Positions 1 through 9,916 are shown, counted from the first letter of the stretch. The stretch: DNA of 64,000 nt from Winogradskyella wichelsiae (GCF_013403925.1 NZ_JABFDJ010000007.1:186001-250000), one strand, 5' to 3'. Translations and numbers: made by a program. Notes: generated from the letters alone by a model not told the origin.

Positions 1-2030
1 TAGGTTTTCCGAGCAACTTTACAATTTATGATACGCAAGATTCTCAAAAATTAATGGGTTCTATCATTAAAGAATTGGGACTTGATAAAGATATTTATAA
101 AACAAAACAGGTTTATAGCAGAATTTCATCTTACAAAAACAGTTTAGTTACTGTAAAAGCATATTATAAAAATCCTGAATTAATGGAAGCCGATGCTATG
201 GCTCGTCGTCCAAGAATGGGAGAAATTTATAAAGAATATGTAGATCGTTGCTTTAAAGCAGGAGCTATGGATTTTGATGATTTATTGTTAAGAACCAATG
301 AACTTTTAACACGTTTCCCTGCTGTTTTAGCACAGTATCAAGATCGATTTAGATACATATTAGTAGATGAGTATCAAGATACAAACCATTCACAATATTT
401 AATTGTTCGTGCTTTAGCAGATCGTTTTCAAAATATCTGTGTGGTTGGTGATGATGCTCAGAGTATTTATGCTTTCCGTGGTGCAAATATTAGTAACATT
501 TTAAACTTTCAAAAAGATTATGATGGTGTAAAAATGTACCGTTTAGAACAGAATTATCGTTCTACTAAGTGTATTGTAGGAGCAGCGAATTCTGTAATTG
601 AGCATAATAAAACTAAATTAGATAAAATCGTTTGGACCGCAAATGACGTTGGTGAAAAAGTAAAAGTGCATCGTGCTTTAACTGATGCAGATGAAGGACG
701 TTATGTAGCAAGTACCATTTGGGAAACCAAAATGAATGAGCAATTGCATAACAGTGATTTTGCAGTGTTATACCGTACCAACGCTCAGTCTAGAGCTATT
801 GAAGATGCTTTGCGTAAACGTGATATTCCTTACCGTATTTATGGTGGGTTATCATTTTATCAGCGAAAAGAAATTAAAGATTTAACAGCTTATTTACGCT
901 TAATTTTAAATCCTTCTGATGAAGAAGCTCTAAAACGAGTTATTAATTATCCGGCAAGAGGAATTGGTCAAACTACAGTAGATCGTTTAATTGTAGCAGC
1001 TAACGGTTATGGTAAAACTATTTTTGAAGTGTTACAGAATCTTGATAAGGTTGATATTAACATTAACGGAGGAACTAAAAATAAGTTAAAAGATTTTGTA
1101 ACCCTTATAGAAAGTTACCAAGTGATGAATCAGACTGCAAATGCGTTTGATTTAGCAGAGCATGTAACTAAAACAAGTGGGTTAATTAAAGAAATGAACA
1201 AAGATGCTACGCCTGAAGGTGTAGTTAAAATAGATAACGTTCAAGAATTATTAAACGGTATTAAAGATTTTGTTGAAGGTCAATTAGAATTGGCTGATGC
1301 AGGCGACTCTTTAGCTGAATTCTTAGAAGATATTGCTTTAGCCACAGATTTAGATGGTGACAAAGGAGATCCTAATCATGTTGCTTTAATGACTATTCAC
1401 TTAGCTAAAGGACTAGAATTTGGTCATGTATTTATTGTTGGTTTGGAAGAAGATTTATTTCCAAGTGGCATGAGTATGAATACGCGTAGTGAATTAGAAG
1501 AAGAACGCCGTTTATTTTACGTCGCATTAACAAGAGCAGAAAAACAAGCTTATTTAACTTATACCTTATCGCGTTACCGATGGGGAAAATTAATAGATGC
1601 AGAACCAAGTCGATTTATTGAAGAAATTGATGAGGAATTTGTAAATATAGTAACACCACTAAGAAAACAACATGTTAACCCAATGTTAGATGATTCTATA
1701 TTTGGTGACATTGAACCTAATCGCATTCGATTCGCGAAACCAAAAACAGCAAAAATTTTGAGAAAAGATTCTAAGAAGAAACCTGAGAAATTTCAAATTA
1801 GTACACCTAAAAAAATGAAGCCCCTTGCAGAAACAGAAGATGCACCGAGCTCATTTGACACGAAGTTAAAAGAAGGAAACACAGTAAATCATGATAGATT
1901 TGGTAGAGGTGAAGTTTTAAAATTAGAAGGCAAAGGCCCTGACGCTAAAGCTGAAATTAAATTTCAAAATGGTGATGTGAAAAAATTATTATTGCGTTTT
2001 GCGAAACTAGATATTCTAAGAACAAAGTAA
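1..2030 (+). CDS. UvrD/PcrA-type DNA helicase, 5'-truncated by window edge
   Basis: Superfamily 1A 3'-5' DNA helicase of repair and replication. The reading frame is open to the left edge: codons from base 3 read GFPSNFTIYDTQDSQKL before the first internal Met at 54, so the start and the Walker A loop lie outside. Seen in order, numbered from that Met: motif II DEYQDT (105-110), motif III QSIYAFRGA, motif IV LEQNYRST, motif V TIHLAKGLEF, motif VI YVALTRAEK. A basic linker is followed by a C-terminal Tudor-like segment (NTVNHDRFGRGEV...) as in PcrA, where it contacts RNA polymerase. The gene ends in a strong hairpin at 2088-2129. Assignment to UvrD/PcrA is firm; which of the two names applies cannot be decided here. 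Confidence 0.95.
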   Translation, partial: GFPSNFTIYDTQDSQKLMGSIIKELGLDKDIYKTKQVYSRISSYKNSLVTVKAYYKNPELMEADAMARRPRMGEIYKEYVDRCFKAGAMDFDDLLLRTNELLTRFPAVLAQYQDRFRYILVDEYQDTNHSQYLIVRALADRFQNICVVGDDAQSIYAFRGANISNILNFQKDYDGVKMYRLEQNYRSTKCIVGAANSVIEHNKTKLDKIVWTANDVGEKVKVHRALTDADEGRYVASTIWETKMNEQLHNSDFAVLYRTNAQSRAIEDALRKRDIPYRIYGGLSFYQRKEIKDLTAYLRLILNPSDEEALKRVINYPARGIGQTTVDRLIVAANGYGKTIFEVLQNLDKVDININGGTKNKLKDFVTLIESYQVMNQTANAFDLAEHVTKTSGLIKEMNKDATPEGVVKIDNVQELLNGIKDFVEGQLELADAGDSLAEFLEDIALATDLDGDKGDPNHVALMTIHLAKGLEFGHVFIVGLEEDLFPSGMSMNTRSELEEERRLFYVALTRAEKQAYLTYTLSRYRWGKLIDAEPSRFIEEIDEEFVNIVTPLRKQHVNPMLDDSIFGDIEPNRIRFAKPKTAKILRKDSKKKPEKFQISTPKKMKPLAETEDAPSSFDTKLKEGNTVNHDRFGRGEVLKLEGKGPDAKAEIKFQNGDVKKLLLRFAKLDILRTK

Positions 2031-2087
2031 ATTTAAAGGTTTTTTTATAAAACATCTTTAATTTTAAAATTATCATCAATACAAAGT

Positions 2088-2129
2088 CTAACCCAATTTT
2101 TGTCCTTTTAAGGATAAAAATTGGGTTAG
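2088..2129 (+). terminator. Hairpin terminator after the helicase gene
   Basis: A 14-bp perfect stem (CTAACCCAATTTTT at 2088-2101 with its complement at 2116-2129) continues through one G-T wobble into five more pairs around a TT loop. It lies 58 bp after the helicase stop and before the Sua5-family gene. Confidence 0.75.
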
Positions 2130-2182
2130 TTTATATAACTAAATATCGTTACTTTGTATGGCGTATTTGAAAGACATATATT

Positions 2183-2803
2183 ATGGCTGAATTTATTAAA
2201 ATATATCCTGAAAACCCAAATCCAAGGGAGATTCAGAAAGTGATTAAAGTGTTAAAGAATGGTGGATTAATTATTTATCCAACAGATACTGTTTATGGTT
2301 TAGGTTGCGATATAACTAACGTAAAAGCTTTAGAACGTATAGCACAAATAAAAGGTGTAAAGCTCGAAAAATCTAACTTTTCATTCGTATGTGAAGACCT
2401 AAGTAATCTTAGCGACTATGTCAAGCAAATAGATACCACTACTTTTAAAATACTAAAACGTGCGTTACCTGGGCCTTATACGTTTATTTTGCCAGGTTCT
2501 AAAAATCTTCCAAATCCTTTTAAAAAACGAAAAACAGTTGGTATTAGAGTCCCCGATAATTCTATTACTTTGGCTATTGTTGCTGCATTAGGAAACCCTA
2601 TCGTTTCTACGTCTATAAGAGATGAGGATGATGTTTTAGAATATACTACAGATCCAGAATTGATTCTTGAAAAATGGGATAATCTCGTTGATTTAGTTAT
2701 AGACGGTGGTTATGGAGATAATGAAGCATCAACCGTTATAGATCTTTCTACTGATCCTCCTGAAATTATTAGAGAGGGAAAAGGTAGTTTAGATATTTTC
2801 TAA
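2183..2803 (+). CDS. L-threonylcarbamoyladenylate synthase family protein (Sua5/YrdC/YciO)
   Basis: 206 aa, a single YrdC-like domain with no Sua5 C-terminal domain. Family members make threonylcarbamoyl-AMP from Thr, bicarbonate and ATP for the t6A37 tRNA modification; YciO paralogues are close relatives of less certain activity. Seen: GGLIIYPTDTVYGLGCD near residues 28-44, the basic KGVKLEKSNFSF segment, LPGPYTFILP, VGIRVPDN, and the terminal STVIDLS...IIREG. The length and the K-x-E-K-S segment resemble the YciO branch more than TsaC, so tRNA modification is likely but not proven. A -7-like TTACTTTG box lies at 2149-2156, 26 bp before the ATG. Confidence 0.88.
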   Translation: MAEFIKIYPENPNPREIQKVIKVLKNGGLIIYPTDTVYGLGCDITNVKALERIAQIKGVKLEKSNFSFVCEDLSNLSDYVKQIDTTTFKILKRALPGPYTFILPGSKNLPNPFKKRKTVGIRVPDNSITLAIVAALGNPIVSTSIRDEDDVLEYTTDPELILEKWDNLVDLVIDGGYGDNEASTVIDLSTDPPEIIREGKGSLDIF

Positions 2804-2809
2804 ATATTA

Positions 2810-4012
2810 TTAGCTTTTTACTCTTAGCGGTTTTTTTACGCTATAGAATAAAATAAGACCAATAATCCCTGTTATAAAAAAGCCTAAAAATAGTGGTAAT
2901 ACTGACGTTGTAATAAAACTGCCTATAAAATTAGCAATAGGTACTGCCATCACTGTAGATATAAATCCATTAAGCGCTGACCCGATTCCTGCAATGTGTC
3001 CCATTGGTTCCATGGCTAAAGCTCTATAGTTTCCAAATAAGAAAGCAACACTTGCAAACTGAACCATTAGAAAACCAATTAAAACTCCGATTGGTGGATT
3101 GACGCCAGACCAGAATAATATCACGTAAATTAAAGAAGAGATTATAAATACAATTAAGGCAATATGAACCAAATTCCACATACCAAATCGCATAACAATA
3201 GTACTGTTTAAAAATGTAGATAAGCCAATTGTTACAGCTAAACTCGCAAAAATATAAGGGAAGTATTCTCCTAAATCATATTGTACTTGAAATATTTGTT
3301 GTGAAGTACTCAAATATACCATAAAAGAACCCGTCACCAAACCAGAAAGTAAAGTGTAAACAACTGCAGATTTTATTCTGAAAAATGTAATAGTGCCAGA
3401 CTTAAATATGGAAAGGTGAAATGTTTTTTGATAGGATTTATGTAGCGTTTCAGGTTGCCTTTGCCAAAACCAAAATATAACTAGAGATCCGAAGATTAAA
3501 TTCACTATAAAAATAGATTCCCATCCAAAATGCATTAATAAAAACTGTCCTAACATCGGTGCAATTACAGGAACCAAAATAAATGTCATAGTTACAACAG
3601 AAAGTATTTTAGCCATATGATCTCCATTATATGAATCTCTAACAATGGCAATACTCATAGTTCTTGGTGAAGAAAGCCCTACGCCTTGTAAGAAACGACC
3701 AAATAACATCATTTCAAAATTACGTGTAGTCATACAAATAATGGATGCAATTATAAATATTCCAAAACCAAAATAAACCATAGGTTTACGTCCAAAACTA
3801 TCGGAAAGTGGGCCAAAAAGAAGTTGTCCAAAACCAATGCCTAAAAAGATAGTGGTTATAAGTTTTTGATTTTCAGTATCTCCTGTGCTATTTAAATAAC
3901 TTCCAATCTCAGGTAATGCAGGTAAAACGGCATCAATAGCAATGGCAACAATTGCCATCAAGGCAGCCATTAGTGTTACAAATTCTAGTTGCGATCTTTT
4001 TTGATTTTGCAT
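2810..4012 (-). CDS. MFS multidrug efflux transporter, Bcr/CflA family
   Basis: 400 aa, about 12 hydrophobic segments, inner membrane. The family exports drugs such as bicyclomycin or chloramphenicol, or sulfonamides, using the proton gradient. Seen: the N-terminal DAVLPALPEIG typical of Bcr/CflA, the MFS motif A GPLSDSFGRKPM at about residues 67-78, and GRFLQGVGLSSPRTMSIAIVRD in the TM4 area. It converges with the Sua5-family gene with only 6 bp between stops. A perfect -7 box (CAAAAGTA on the plus strand, 4017-4024) lies 4 bp upstream of the annotated ATG, so the transcript may be almost leaderless, or translation may begin at Met15 or Met19. Substrate unknown. Confidence 0.9.
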   Translation of the reverse strand: MQNQKRSQLEFVTLMAALMAIVAIAIDAVLPALPEIGSYLNSTGDTENQKLITTIFLGIGFGQLLFGPLSDSFGRKPMVYFGFGIFIIASIICMTTRNFEMMLFGRFLQGVGLSSPRTMSIAIVRDSYNGDHMAKILSVVTMTFILVPVIAPMLGQFLLMHFGWESIFIVNLIFGSLVIFWFWQRQPETLHKSYQKTFHLSIFKSGTITFFRIKSAVVYTLLSGLVTGSFMVYLSTSQQIFQVQYDLGEYFPYIFASLAVTIGLSTFLNSTIVMRFGMWNLVHIALIVFIISSLIYVILFWSGVNPPIGVLIGFLMVQFASVAFLFGNYRALAMEPMGHIAGIGSALNGFISTVMAVPIANFIGSFITTSVLPLFLGFFITGIIGLILFYSVKKPLRVKS

Positions 4013-4016
4013 TGTG

Positions 4017-4024
4017 CAAAAGTA
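4017..4024 (-). promoter_or_regulatory. -7 promoter element for the MFS gene
   Basis: Reads TACTTTTG on the minus strand, a full match to the Bacteroidota TAnnTTTG box. It ends 4 bp before the ATG at 4012. No clear TTG at -33. Confidence 0.5.
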
Positions 4025-4152
4025 GTTTAATTCCTGACGAATTTTTAATAGCTCAGATACTAAAATAAGATTTTTGGTTTATGCGATTAAATACGAACGC
4101 TCACTAAAAGATGAAACCCTTTATTATTCGTATAAAACAAATGACTAGAGCT

Positions 4153-4160
4153 TATATTTG
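4153..4160 (+). promoter_or_regulatory. -7 promoter element for the ABC exporter gene
   Basis: TATATTTG, a full match to TAnnTTTG, 17 bp before the ATG at 4178. No TTG at the expected -33 distance. Confidence 0.5.
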
Positions 4161-4177
4161 CATAAAAATTAAGCGAA

Positions 4178-5950
4178 ATGCAGCATTTTAAAGAAAGTTC
4201 TAAGAGTCCGAAAAATAGGAAACCAAAAGTAACAATGAAATCGGCTTTTAAAACCATTATTTGGCCAAGACGTAAATTGGTATTAATAGGATTAATCCTT
4301 ATTGTTATCCGCAGTTTATCAGGACTTATTTTACCGTGGCAAAGTAAAGTGCTTTTAGATGATGTGGTACCGAACAAAGATTTCGATGGGCTTTACTCTT
4401 TAATTGGTGTTGTTATTGCTGCTATTTTGGTACAATCTGTTACTTCCTTTTTATTAACGCGTATTTTGAGTGTACAGGCGCAATATTTAATTTCAGAATT
4501 GCGGGCACAAGTGCAAAAGAAAGTACTTTCATTACCTATAAGCTTTTTTGATAATACAAAATCAGGTGCATTAGTTTCTCGTATTATGAGCGATGTTGAA
4601 GGTGTGAGGAATTTAATTGGTACAGGTTTGGTACAGCTTGTTGGTGGTACGTTTACAGCGATAGTATCATTGGTCATTTTAATAAAATTAAATGCATGGA
4701 TGACTTTGTTTGTCTTTGTACCGCTTTCATTATTTGGAATTGTAGCTTTAAAAGCTTTTAAATTTATACGACCAGTTTTTAGAAATCGAGGAAAAATTAA
4801 TGCTGAAGTTACAGGAAGATTAACGGAAACCTTAGCAGGTGTGCGTGTTATTAAAGCATTTAATGCTGAGGAGCAAGAAAATAAAACGTTTGAAGTAGGT
4901 GTAGAACGCCTATTTCAAAATGTAAAAAAGAGCTTAACAGCAACAGCTATAATGACGAGTTCTTCAACATTTTTAATAGGTGTGGCAACAACCGGAATTA
5001 TGGGAATTGGTGGTTATTATATGATTATTGGTGATATGACTACAGGTGAATTTTTGTTTTTCACTTTAATTTTAGGTTTTATGATAGCACCAATTGTACA
5101 AATGAGTAACATAGGAAGTCAATTAACCGAAGCTCTAGCAGGTTTAGATCGTACGGAGGAGTTAATGAATATAGCAGCAGAAGATGAGCAAGAAGACCGA
5201 ACGATTCAATTGGATAAAGTTAAAGGAGATATTAAATTTAATAATGTGTCTTTTGCTTATGAGGAAGGAAAACCGGTGCTTCATAATATAGATTTTTATG
5301 CACCTTCTGGTTCTGTAACGGCATTGGTTGGAAGTTCTGGTTCGGGTAAATCAACAATTGCAGGTTTGTCAGCTACATTTTTAAATCCAGAATCGGGAGA
5401 GATTACAATTGATGGTCAAGATTTATCTAAAGTTGTATTAAGTAGTTTTAGACAGAATTTAGGTGTTGTTTTACAAGATGAATTTTTATTTGAAGGGACT
5501 ATTAGAGAGAATATTATGTTTCCGAGACCTAATGCAACTGAAACACAATTGCAGAATGCAGTAAAAGCAGCTTATGTTAATGAGTTTACAGATCGTTTTG
5601 ATGATGGTTTAGAAACGTTAATTGGAGAACGTGGTGTGAAACTTTCAGGTGGACAAAGACAACGTATTGCTATTGCTAGAGCAATTTTAGCAGATCCTAA
5701 GATTATTATTTTAGATGAAGCAACTTCTAATTTAGATACAGAAAGTGAAGGTTTAATTCAGAAAAGTTTATCAGAATTAACAAATGATAGAACAACTATA
5801 GTTATTGCCCACCGTTTAAGTACGATTAAAAAAGCAGATCAGATTTTAGTGATCGAAGCAGGAAAAATAGCAGAACGAGGAACTCATGATGAACTTCTTG
5901 AAGCAAAAGGACGTTATTACGATTTATATACGTTTCAAGCAAAAATTTAA
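4178..5950 (+). CDS. ABC exporter half-transporter (permease-ATPase fusion)
   Basis: 590 aa, type I ABC exporter in the MsbA/lipid-drug style: a six-helix transmembrane domain over roughly residues 35-330, then a nucleotide-binding domain. Seen: Walker A GSSGSGKST at 385-393, Q-loop VVLQDEFLFEGTIRENI, signature LSGGQRQR from 489, Walker B IIILDEATSNLD, and H-loop IAHRLSTI. It should act as a homodimer in the inner membrane. Substrate not deducible. Start: ATG at 4178 lies just after the -7 box at 4153; a second in-frame ATG lies 18 codons in. It is monocistronic and ends in the hairpin at 5957-5990. Confidence 0.92.
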   Translation: MQHFKESSKSPKNRKPKVTMKSAFKTIIWPRRKLVLIGLILIVIRSLSGLILPWQSKVLLDDVVPNKDFDGLYSLIGVVIAAILVQSVTSFLLTRILSVQAQYLISELRAQVQKKVLSLPISFFDNTKSGALVSRIMSDVEGVRNLIGTGLVQLVGGTFTAIVSLVILIKLNAWMTLFVFVPLSLFGIVALKAFKFIRPVFRNRGKINAEVTGRLTETLAGVRVIKAFNAEEQENKTFEVGVERLFQNVKKSLTATAIMTSSSTFLIGVATTGIMGIGGYYMIIGDMTTGEFLFFTLILGFMIAPIVQMSNIGSQLTEALAGLDRTEELMNIAAEDEQEDRTIQLDKVKGDIKFNNVSFAYEEGKPVLHNIDFYAPSGSVTALVGSSGSGKSTIAGLSATFLNPESGEITIDGQDLSKVVLSSFRQNLGVVLQDEFLFEGTIRENIMFPRPNATETQLQNAVKAAYVNEFTDRFDDGLETLIGERGVKLSGGQRQRIAIARAILADPKIIILDEATSNLDTESEGLIQKSLSELTNDRTTIVIAHRLSTIKKADQILVIEAGKIAERGTHDELLEAKGRYYDLYTFQAKI

Positions 5951-5956
5951 AAAAAT

Positions 5957-5990
5957 AAACCTTTCAGGCTTTTATAAGTCTGAAAGGTTT
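5957..5990. terminator. Bidirectional terminator between ABC exporter and carboxyltransferase genes
   Basis: AAACCTTTCAG at 5957-5967 pairs with CTGAAAGGTTT at 5980-5990, and an inner CTT/AAG extends the stem. A/T runs lie on both sides, and the flanking genes converge on it. Confidence 0.85.
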
Positions 5991-6015
5991 TAATTATTAT
6001 TTAATAAGCTTACGA

Positions 6016-7557
6016 TTACAAAGGAATATTTCCATGCTTACGATCTGGCTTCGCAACATTTTTGTTTTCAAGCATACTGAATGCTTTTATTAATTTACGT
6101 CTTGTATCTTTAGGTAGAATAACTTCATCTATAAAACCACGTTCTGCAGCACTATACGGATTAGCAAAAAGTTTAGCATATTCAGCTTCTTTTTCTTTCA
6201 ATTTAGCCTCTTTATCTTCCGCATTAGAAATCTCTCTTTTAAAAATTATTTCAGCAGCACCTTTTGCTCCCATAACAGCAATCTCTGCGTTAGGCCAAGC
6301 AAAATTCATGTCCGCACCAATATGTTTAGAGTTCATAACATCATAAGCACCACCATAAGCTTTTCTGGTAATCACAGTAATTCTAGGAACTGTAGCTTCA
6401 CTAAATGCATATAATAATTTAGCACCATTAACGATGATTCCATTCCATTCTTGATCTGTTCCTGGTAAAAAGCCTGGCACATCTTCTAATACTAATAAAG
6501 GAATATTAAAGCAGTCGCAAAAACGAACAAATCGGGCTGCTTTTTTAGAGCTGTTTACATCTAGAACCCCAGCTAAAAACATCGGTTGGTTAGCAACAAT
6601 ACCGACACTTTTTCCGCCTAAGCGTGCAAAACCTACAATGATATTTTCGGCATAATCTTTATGAATTTCGTAAAAGGAATCTTCATCAATAATACCTGTA
6701 ATAATCTTATGCATATCATAAGGTTTATTTGGGTTTTCGGGGACAATAGTTTCTAAATCATCTCTAAGTTCTTCTTTAAGTTCAAACGGAATGGCTTCTG
6801 GTTTTTCCTTATTACTTTGTGGCAAGTAGCTTAATAATTTTTTGATATCTTCTAAACATTCTACATCATTGGTTGATGTAATATGAGCAACACCAGATTT
6901 TGAAGAATGCACACTTGCACCTCCTAATTCTTCACTAGTAACCTCTTCATTTGTGACTGTTTTTACAACACTAGGTCCTGTTACAAACATATAGCTTGTA
7001 TCTTGTACCATCACCGTAAAATCAGTCATTGCTGGTGAATACACAGCTCCACCAGCACAAGGTCCCATAATGGCAGAAATCTGTGGAATAACACCCGAAG
7101 ACTGAACATTTTTATAAAATATATCTGCATATCCACCTAAAGAGCGAACACCTTCTTGAATACGTGCGCCACCAGAATCATTAAGACCAATTAAGGGTGC
7201 ACCGACATTAACAGCCATATCCATAATTTTACAGATCTTTTCGGCATGAGTTTCGGATAATGATCCTCCAAAAACAGTAAAATCTTGTGCAAAAACATAA
7301 GTTAATCTGCCATTTACGGTCCCATAACCTGTTACTACACCATCTCCATAAAACTGTTGGTCTGCCATTCCAAAATCTTTAGTTCTATGTGTTACTAAGG
7401 CTCCGATTTCTTCAAATGAACCTTCATCTAAAAGGTATAATACACGTTCACGGGCTGTTAGTTTTTTCTTTTGGTGTTGTTTATCTATTCGTGCTTGTCC
7501 ACCTCCAAGCTTTGCTAAAGCAATTTTATCGTTTAATGTTTTTATTTTGTCGTCCAT
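6016..7557 (-). CDS. Acyl-CoA carboxylase, carboxyltransferase (beta) subunit
   Basis: 513 aa, the usual length for propionyl/methylcrotonyl-type carboxyltransferase beta chains. It moves the carboxyl group from carboxybiotin to an acyl-CoA, most likely propionyl-CoA (giving methylmalonyl-CoA). Seen: two crotonase-like halves; N-terminal [21 protein letters not shown]; the first oxyanion region [32 protein letters not shown]; and in the second half [13 protein letters not shown] and [12 protein letters not shown]. It is the last gene of the minus-strand set BCCP (9440-9916), biotin carboxylase (7666-9105), this gene. The exact acyl substrate is inferred from family resemblance only. Confidence 0.93.
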   Translation of the reverse strand: MDDKIKTLNDKIALAKLGGGQARIDKQHQKKKLTARERVLYLLDEGSFEEIGALVTHRTKDFGMADQQFYGDGVVTGYGTVNGRLTYVFAQDFTVFGGSLSETHAEKICKIMDMAVNVGAPLIGLNDSGGARIQEGVRSLGGYADIFYKNVQSSGVIPQISAIMGPCAGGAVYSPAMTDFTVMVQDTSYMFVTGPSVVKTVTNEEVTSEELGGASVHSSKSGVAHITSTNDVECLEDIKKLLSYLPQSNKEKPEAIPFELKEELRDDLETIVPENPNKPYDMHKIITGIIDEDSFYEIHKDYAENIIVGFARLGGKSVGIVANQPMFLAGVLDVNSSKKAARFVRFCDCFNIPLLVLEDVPGFLPGTDQEWNGIIVNGAKLLYAFSEATVPRITVITRKAYGGAYDVMNSKHIGADMNFAWPNAEIAVMGAKGAAEIIFKREISNAEDKEAKLKEKEAEYAKLFANPYSAAERGFIDEVILPKDTRRKLIKAFSMLENKNVAKPDRKHGNIPL

Positions 7558-7665
7558 GTTTATTTTATTAGTCCAAAACTATTAAGGAAGAAAAAGTTAT
7601 ATGGTTTTGGTGCTGTTTTAATTAAAATGATTCGATTAAATTTTATTTACTGAGATTAGCAATCA

Positions 7666-9105
7666 TTAACTAGGTAATCGCAGTTTTTTTTGCGCTTTTA
7701 AAAAGTGTTTCAATGCAATTTTTGCGGCAATTTCAGACTCTAATAAATGTTGTTCTTTTAATAAATTAAATGAGTAATAATTTTTTACAAAATGGGTGTC
7801 AAAATTTCCACTTCTAAAAGCATCATGTTCACAAACAAAACGGCCAAACGGTAATGTGCTGTGTACCCCTTTTATTTGGTAATTATTAATGGCCGTAATC
7901 ATTAAAGCTATTGCTTCTTCTCTAGTATTACCATAAGTAATTAATTTAGATAGCATTGGGTCGTAATAAATAGGAATATCCATGCCTTCCTCATAACCAT
8001 TATCGACTCTTATATTGTTTCCTTCAGGAAGTTTATAAATTTCTAAATTACCAACACTTGGTAAAAAGTCATTCATGGTATCTTCAGCATAAACACGAAG
8101 TTCTAAAGCGTGACCTTTAATTTGTAAATCCCCTTGCTTGATGTTTAATTTTTCACCTCTTGCTACTTTTATTTGAAGGGCTACTAGATCTACTCCAGAA
8201 ATCCACTCTGTAACAGGATGTTCAACCTGAAGTCTGGTATTCATTTCTAAGAAATAGAAATTGAAGTTTTCATCTAAAAGAAATTCTACCGTTCCTGCAC
8301 CAACATAATCACATGAGCGTGCTACATTTATCGCAGCTTGTCCCATTTTTTCTCTTAATTCTGGCGTTAATATTGCAGAAGGGGCTTCTTCAATGATTTT
8401 TTGATGACGACGTTGTATTGAACATTCGCGTTCAAAAAGGTGAATTATGTGTCCATGAGTATCTGCCATTACCTGAATTTCAATATGTCTTGGTGAAGCC
8501 ACATATTTTTCAATAAATACAGACCCATCACCAAATGAAGATGTAGCTTCACTTATGGCTCTATTCATTTGAGATTCAAACTCGGCTTCGTTTTCAACAA
8601 TACGCATACCTTTTCCTCCACCCCCAGCAGAAGCTTTTATAAGAATAGGAAAGCCTATTTCTTTTGCTATTTTTTTAGCTTTAGGAATATCAGTGATCGC
8701 CTCATCTGTTCCTGGTACCATGGGAATATTATAATCTTTTATCGTTTCTTTTGCTGCTAATTTGTTTCCCATTAGCTTGATTGCTTTAGAACGAGGACCG
8801 ATAAAAATAATATTATTGGCTTCGCATAATTCTGCAAAGTCAGCATTCTCACTTAAAAAACCATAACCAGGATGAATGGCATCAACGTTAAGTGATTTTG
8901 AAACTTCTATAATTTTATCGCTTCTTAAATACGATTCGTTTGATGGAGCAGGACCAATACAAACAGCTTGATCTGCATATTTAACGTGAGGGGCATTACG
9001 GTCTGCTTCAGAAAAAACAGCCACTGTTTTAATACCCATTTTTTTTGCCGTTTGCATGACTCTTATGGCAATTTCTCCTCTATTTGCTACTAATAATTTT
9101 TTCAT
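7666..9105 (-). CDS. Biotin carboxylase subunit of acyl-CoA carboxylase
   Basis: 479 aa, ATP-grasp enzyme that carboxylates biotin on the partner carrier protein with ATP and bicarbonate. Seen: N-terminal KKLLVANRGEIAIRVM, HPGYGFLSENADFAELCE, ATP-binding glycine loop SAGGGGKGMRIV, RECSIQRRHQKIIEEAPS, the catalytic stretch FYFLEMNTRLQVEHPVTE, and a C-terminal YYDPMLSKLITYG domain. It has a longer tail than AccC (about 450 aa), as in propionyl-CoA carboxylase alpha-type chains, but lacks the fused biotin domain, which is encoded separately upstream at 9440-9916. A 108-bp spacer separates it from the carboxyltransferase gene. Confidence 0.94.
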   Translation of the reverse strand: MKKLLVANRGEIAIRVMQTAKKMGIKTVAVFSEADRNAPHVKYADQAVCIGPAPSNESYLRSDKIIEVSKSLNVDAIHPGYGFLSENADFAELCEANNIIFIGPRSKAIKLMGNKLAAKETIKDYNIPMVPGTDEAITDIPKAKKIAKEIGFPILIKASAGGGGKGMRIVENEAEFESQMNRAISEATSSFGDGSVFIEKYVASPRHIEIQVMADTHGHIIHLFERECSIQRRHQKIIEEAPSAILTPELREKMGQAAINVARSCDYVGAGTVEFLLDENFNFYFLEMNTRLQVEHPVTEWISGVDLVALQIKVARGEKLNIKQGDLQIKGHALELRVYAEDTMNDFLPSVGNLEIYKLPEGNNIRVDNGYEEGMDIPIYYDPMLSKLITYGNTREEAIALMITAINNYQIKGVHSTLPFGRFVCEHDAFRSGNFDTHFVKNYYSFNLLKEQHLLESEIAAKIALKHFLKAQKKLRLPS

Positions 9106-9439
9106 ATTATGCTGAATTTATTTTAGTATCTTATTTTGATATTCCAAATGGAAGTTTTTTATTTTTAATGTAATTTCAAATAGTCATTTGTCATTTAGAG
9201 AATGTTAATAATGATACTATTTACTAACAGGTTCTCGATAAATTCTGACAAAAAAAGTCAGAACACTCGAACTGACGACAGAATAATAAATACGGCTTTA
9301 GCGTGACTTCTATTGAAATTCTTTTTTGAATTTTATATTTCAAATGCGCAGAGCTGTACTATTGAGATGTTTTTATTGTAAAAAAGAATTTTAGATAATT
9401 TTGTTTGCGGTTCACAAAATAATCGTATTAACGCTTAGT
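9106..9439. other. 334-bp intergenic stretch between BCCP and biotin carboxylase genes
   Basis: There is no credible ORF. It holds one REP-like imperfect inverted repeat (9231-9280, listed separately). The remainder is AT-rich with nothing recognised. It is unusually long for a gap inside what should be one operon. Confidence 0.6.
9231..9280. repeat. REP-like imperfect inverted repeat
   Basis: The core TTCTGAC (9243-9249) pairs with GTCAGAA (9257-9263) around an A-rich loop. Outer flanks GTTCTCGA (9231-9238) and TCGAACT (9267-9273) are also partly complementary, followed by GACGAC. Elements of the form tTCTCGA...TCGAACTGACGA recur between genes in flavobacterial genomes as I remember them; only this copy is seen in the window. 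Confidence 0.5.
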
Positions 9440-9916
9440 TTATTCAAATTCAATTAAAAGCACATTTTTATCAACTGTTTCTCTTTCTTTAACCTGAATA
9501 GATTTAATAACACCTTCTCGAGGAGAATGAATTACATTTTCCATTTTCATAGCTTCAAGAATTAATAACGTATCGTCTTCTTTAACGATATCTCCAACTT
9601 TTACATTAATTTCTAAAATTAATCCAGGCATTGGTGCTTTAATATCATTGACTTGTTTTGATGCCCCTATTTCAAAACCTAAAGCTTCAATTTGCTGATC
9701 TACGGTGTCATAAATCTCAACATCATACGTGTTATTGTTAACTTTAATTGAATAGGTTTTTTTATTAAAGTCGGTTTGTATGATTTCTGCTTTTACAGAA
9801 GTGTTATCCTGAAGAACATGATAATGGTTTGTTGATGTTTCAACAACGTCTAATGTTTCCATAATTTCCTCAGATATATTAAAGGTATGAGAAGCATTTA
9901 CTTTTATTTTATACAT
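9440..9916 (-). CDS. Biotin carboxyl carrier protein of acyl-CoA carboxylase
   Basis: 158 aa. The C-terminal biotinyl domain (about residues 90-158) has the canonical EAMKMENVI, with Lys124 the expected biotinylation site, preceded by IKAPMPGLILEINVKVGD. The N-terminal 85 residues form a beta-rich segment seen in stand-alone carriers of propionyl/oxaloacetate-type carboxylases. It carries carboxybiotin between the biotin carboxylase (7666-9105) and the carboxyltransferase (6016-7557), and is the first gene of this set. The 334-bp gap after it is odd for subunits that must be made together. Confidence 0.92.
   Translation of the reverse strand: MYKIKVNASHTFNISEEIMETLDVVETSTNHYHVLQDNTSVKAEIIQTDFNKKTYSIKVNNNTYDVEIYDTVDQQIEALGFEIGASKQVNDIKAPMPGLILEINVKVGDIVKEDDTLLILEAMKMENVIHSPREGVIKSIQVKERETVDKNVLLIEFE

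Noticed and set aside
4087-4677. Two open frames of 94-96 aa antisense to the ABC exporter
   Set aside because: They overlap the exporter's coding region and its promoter, with no family features.
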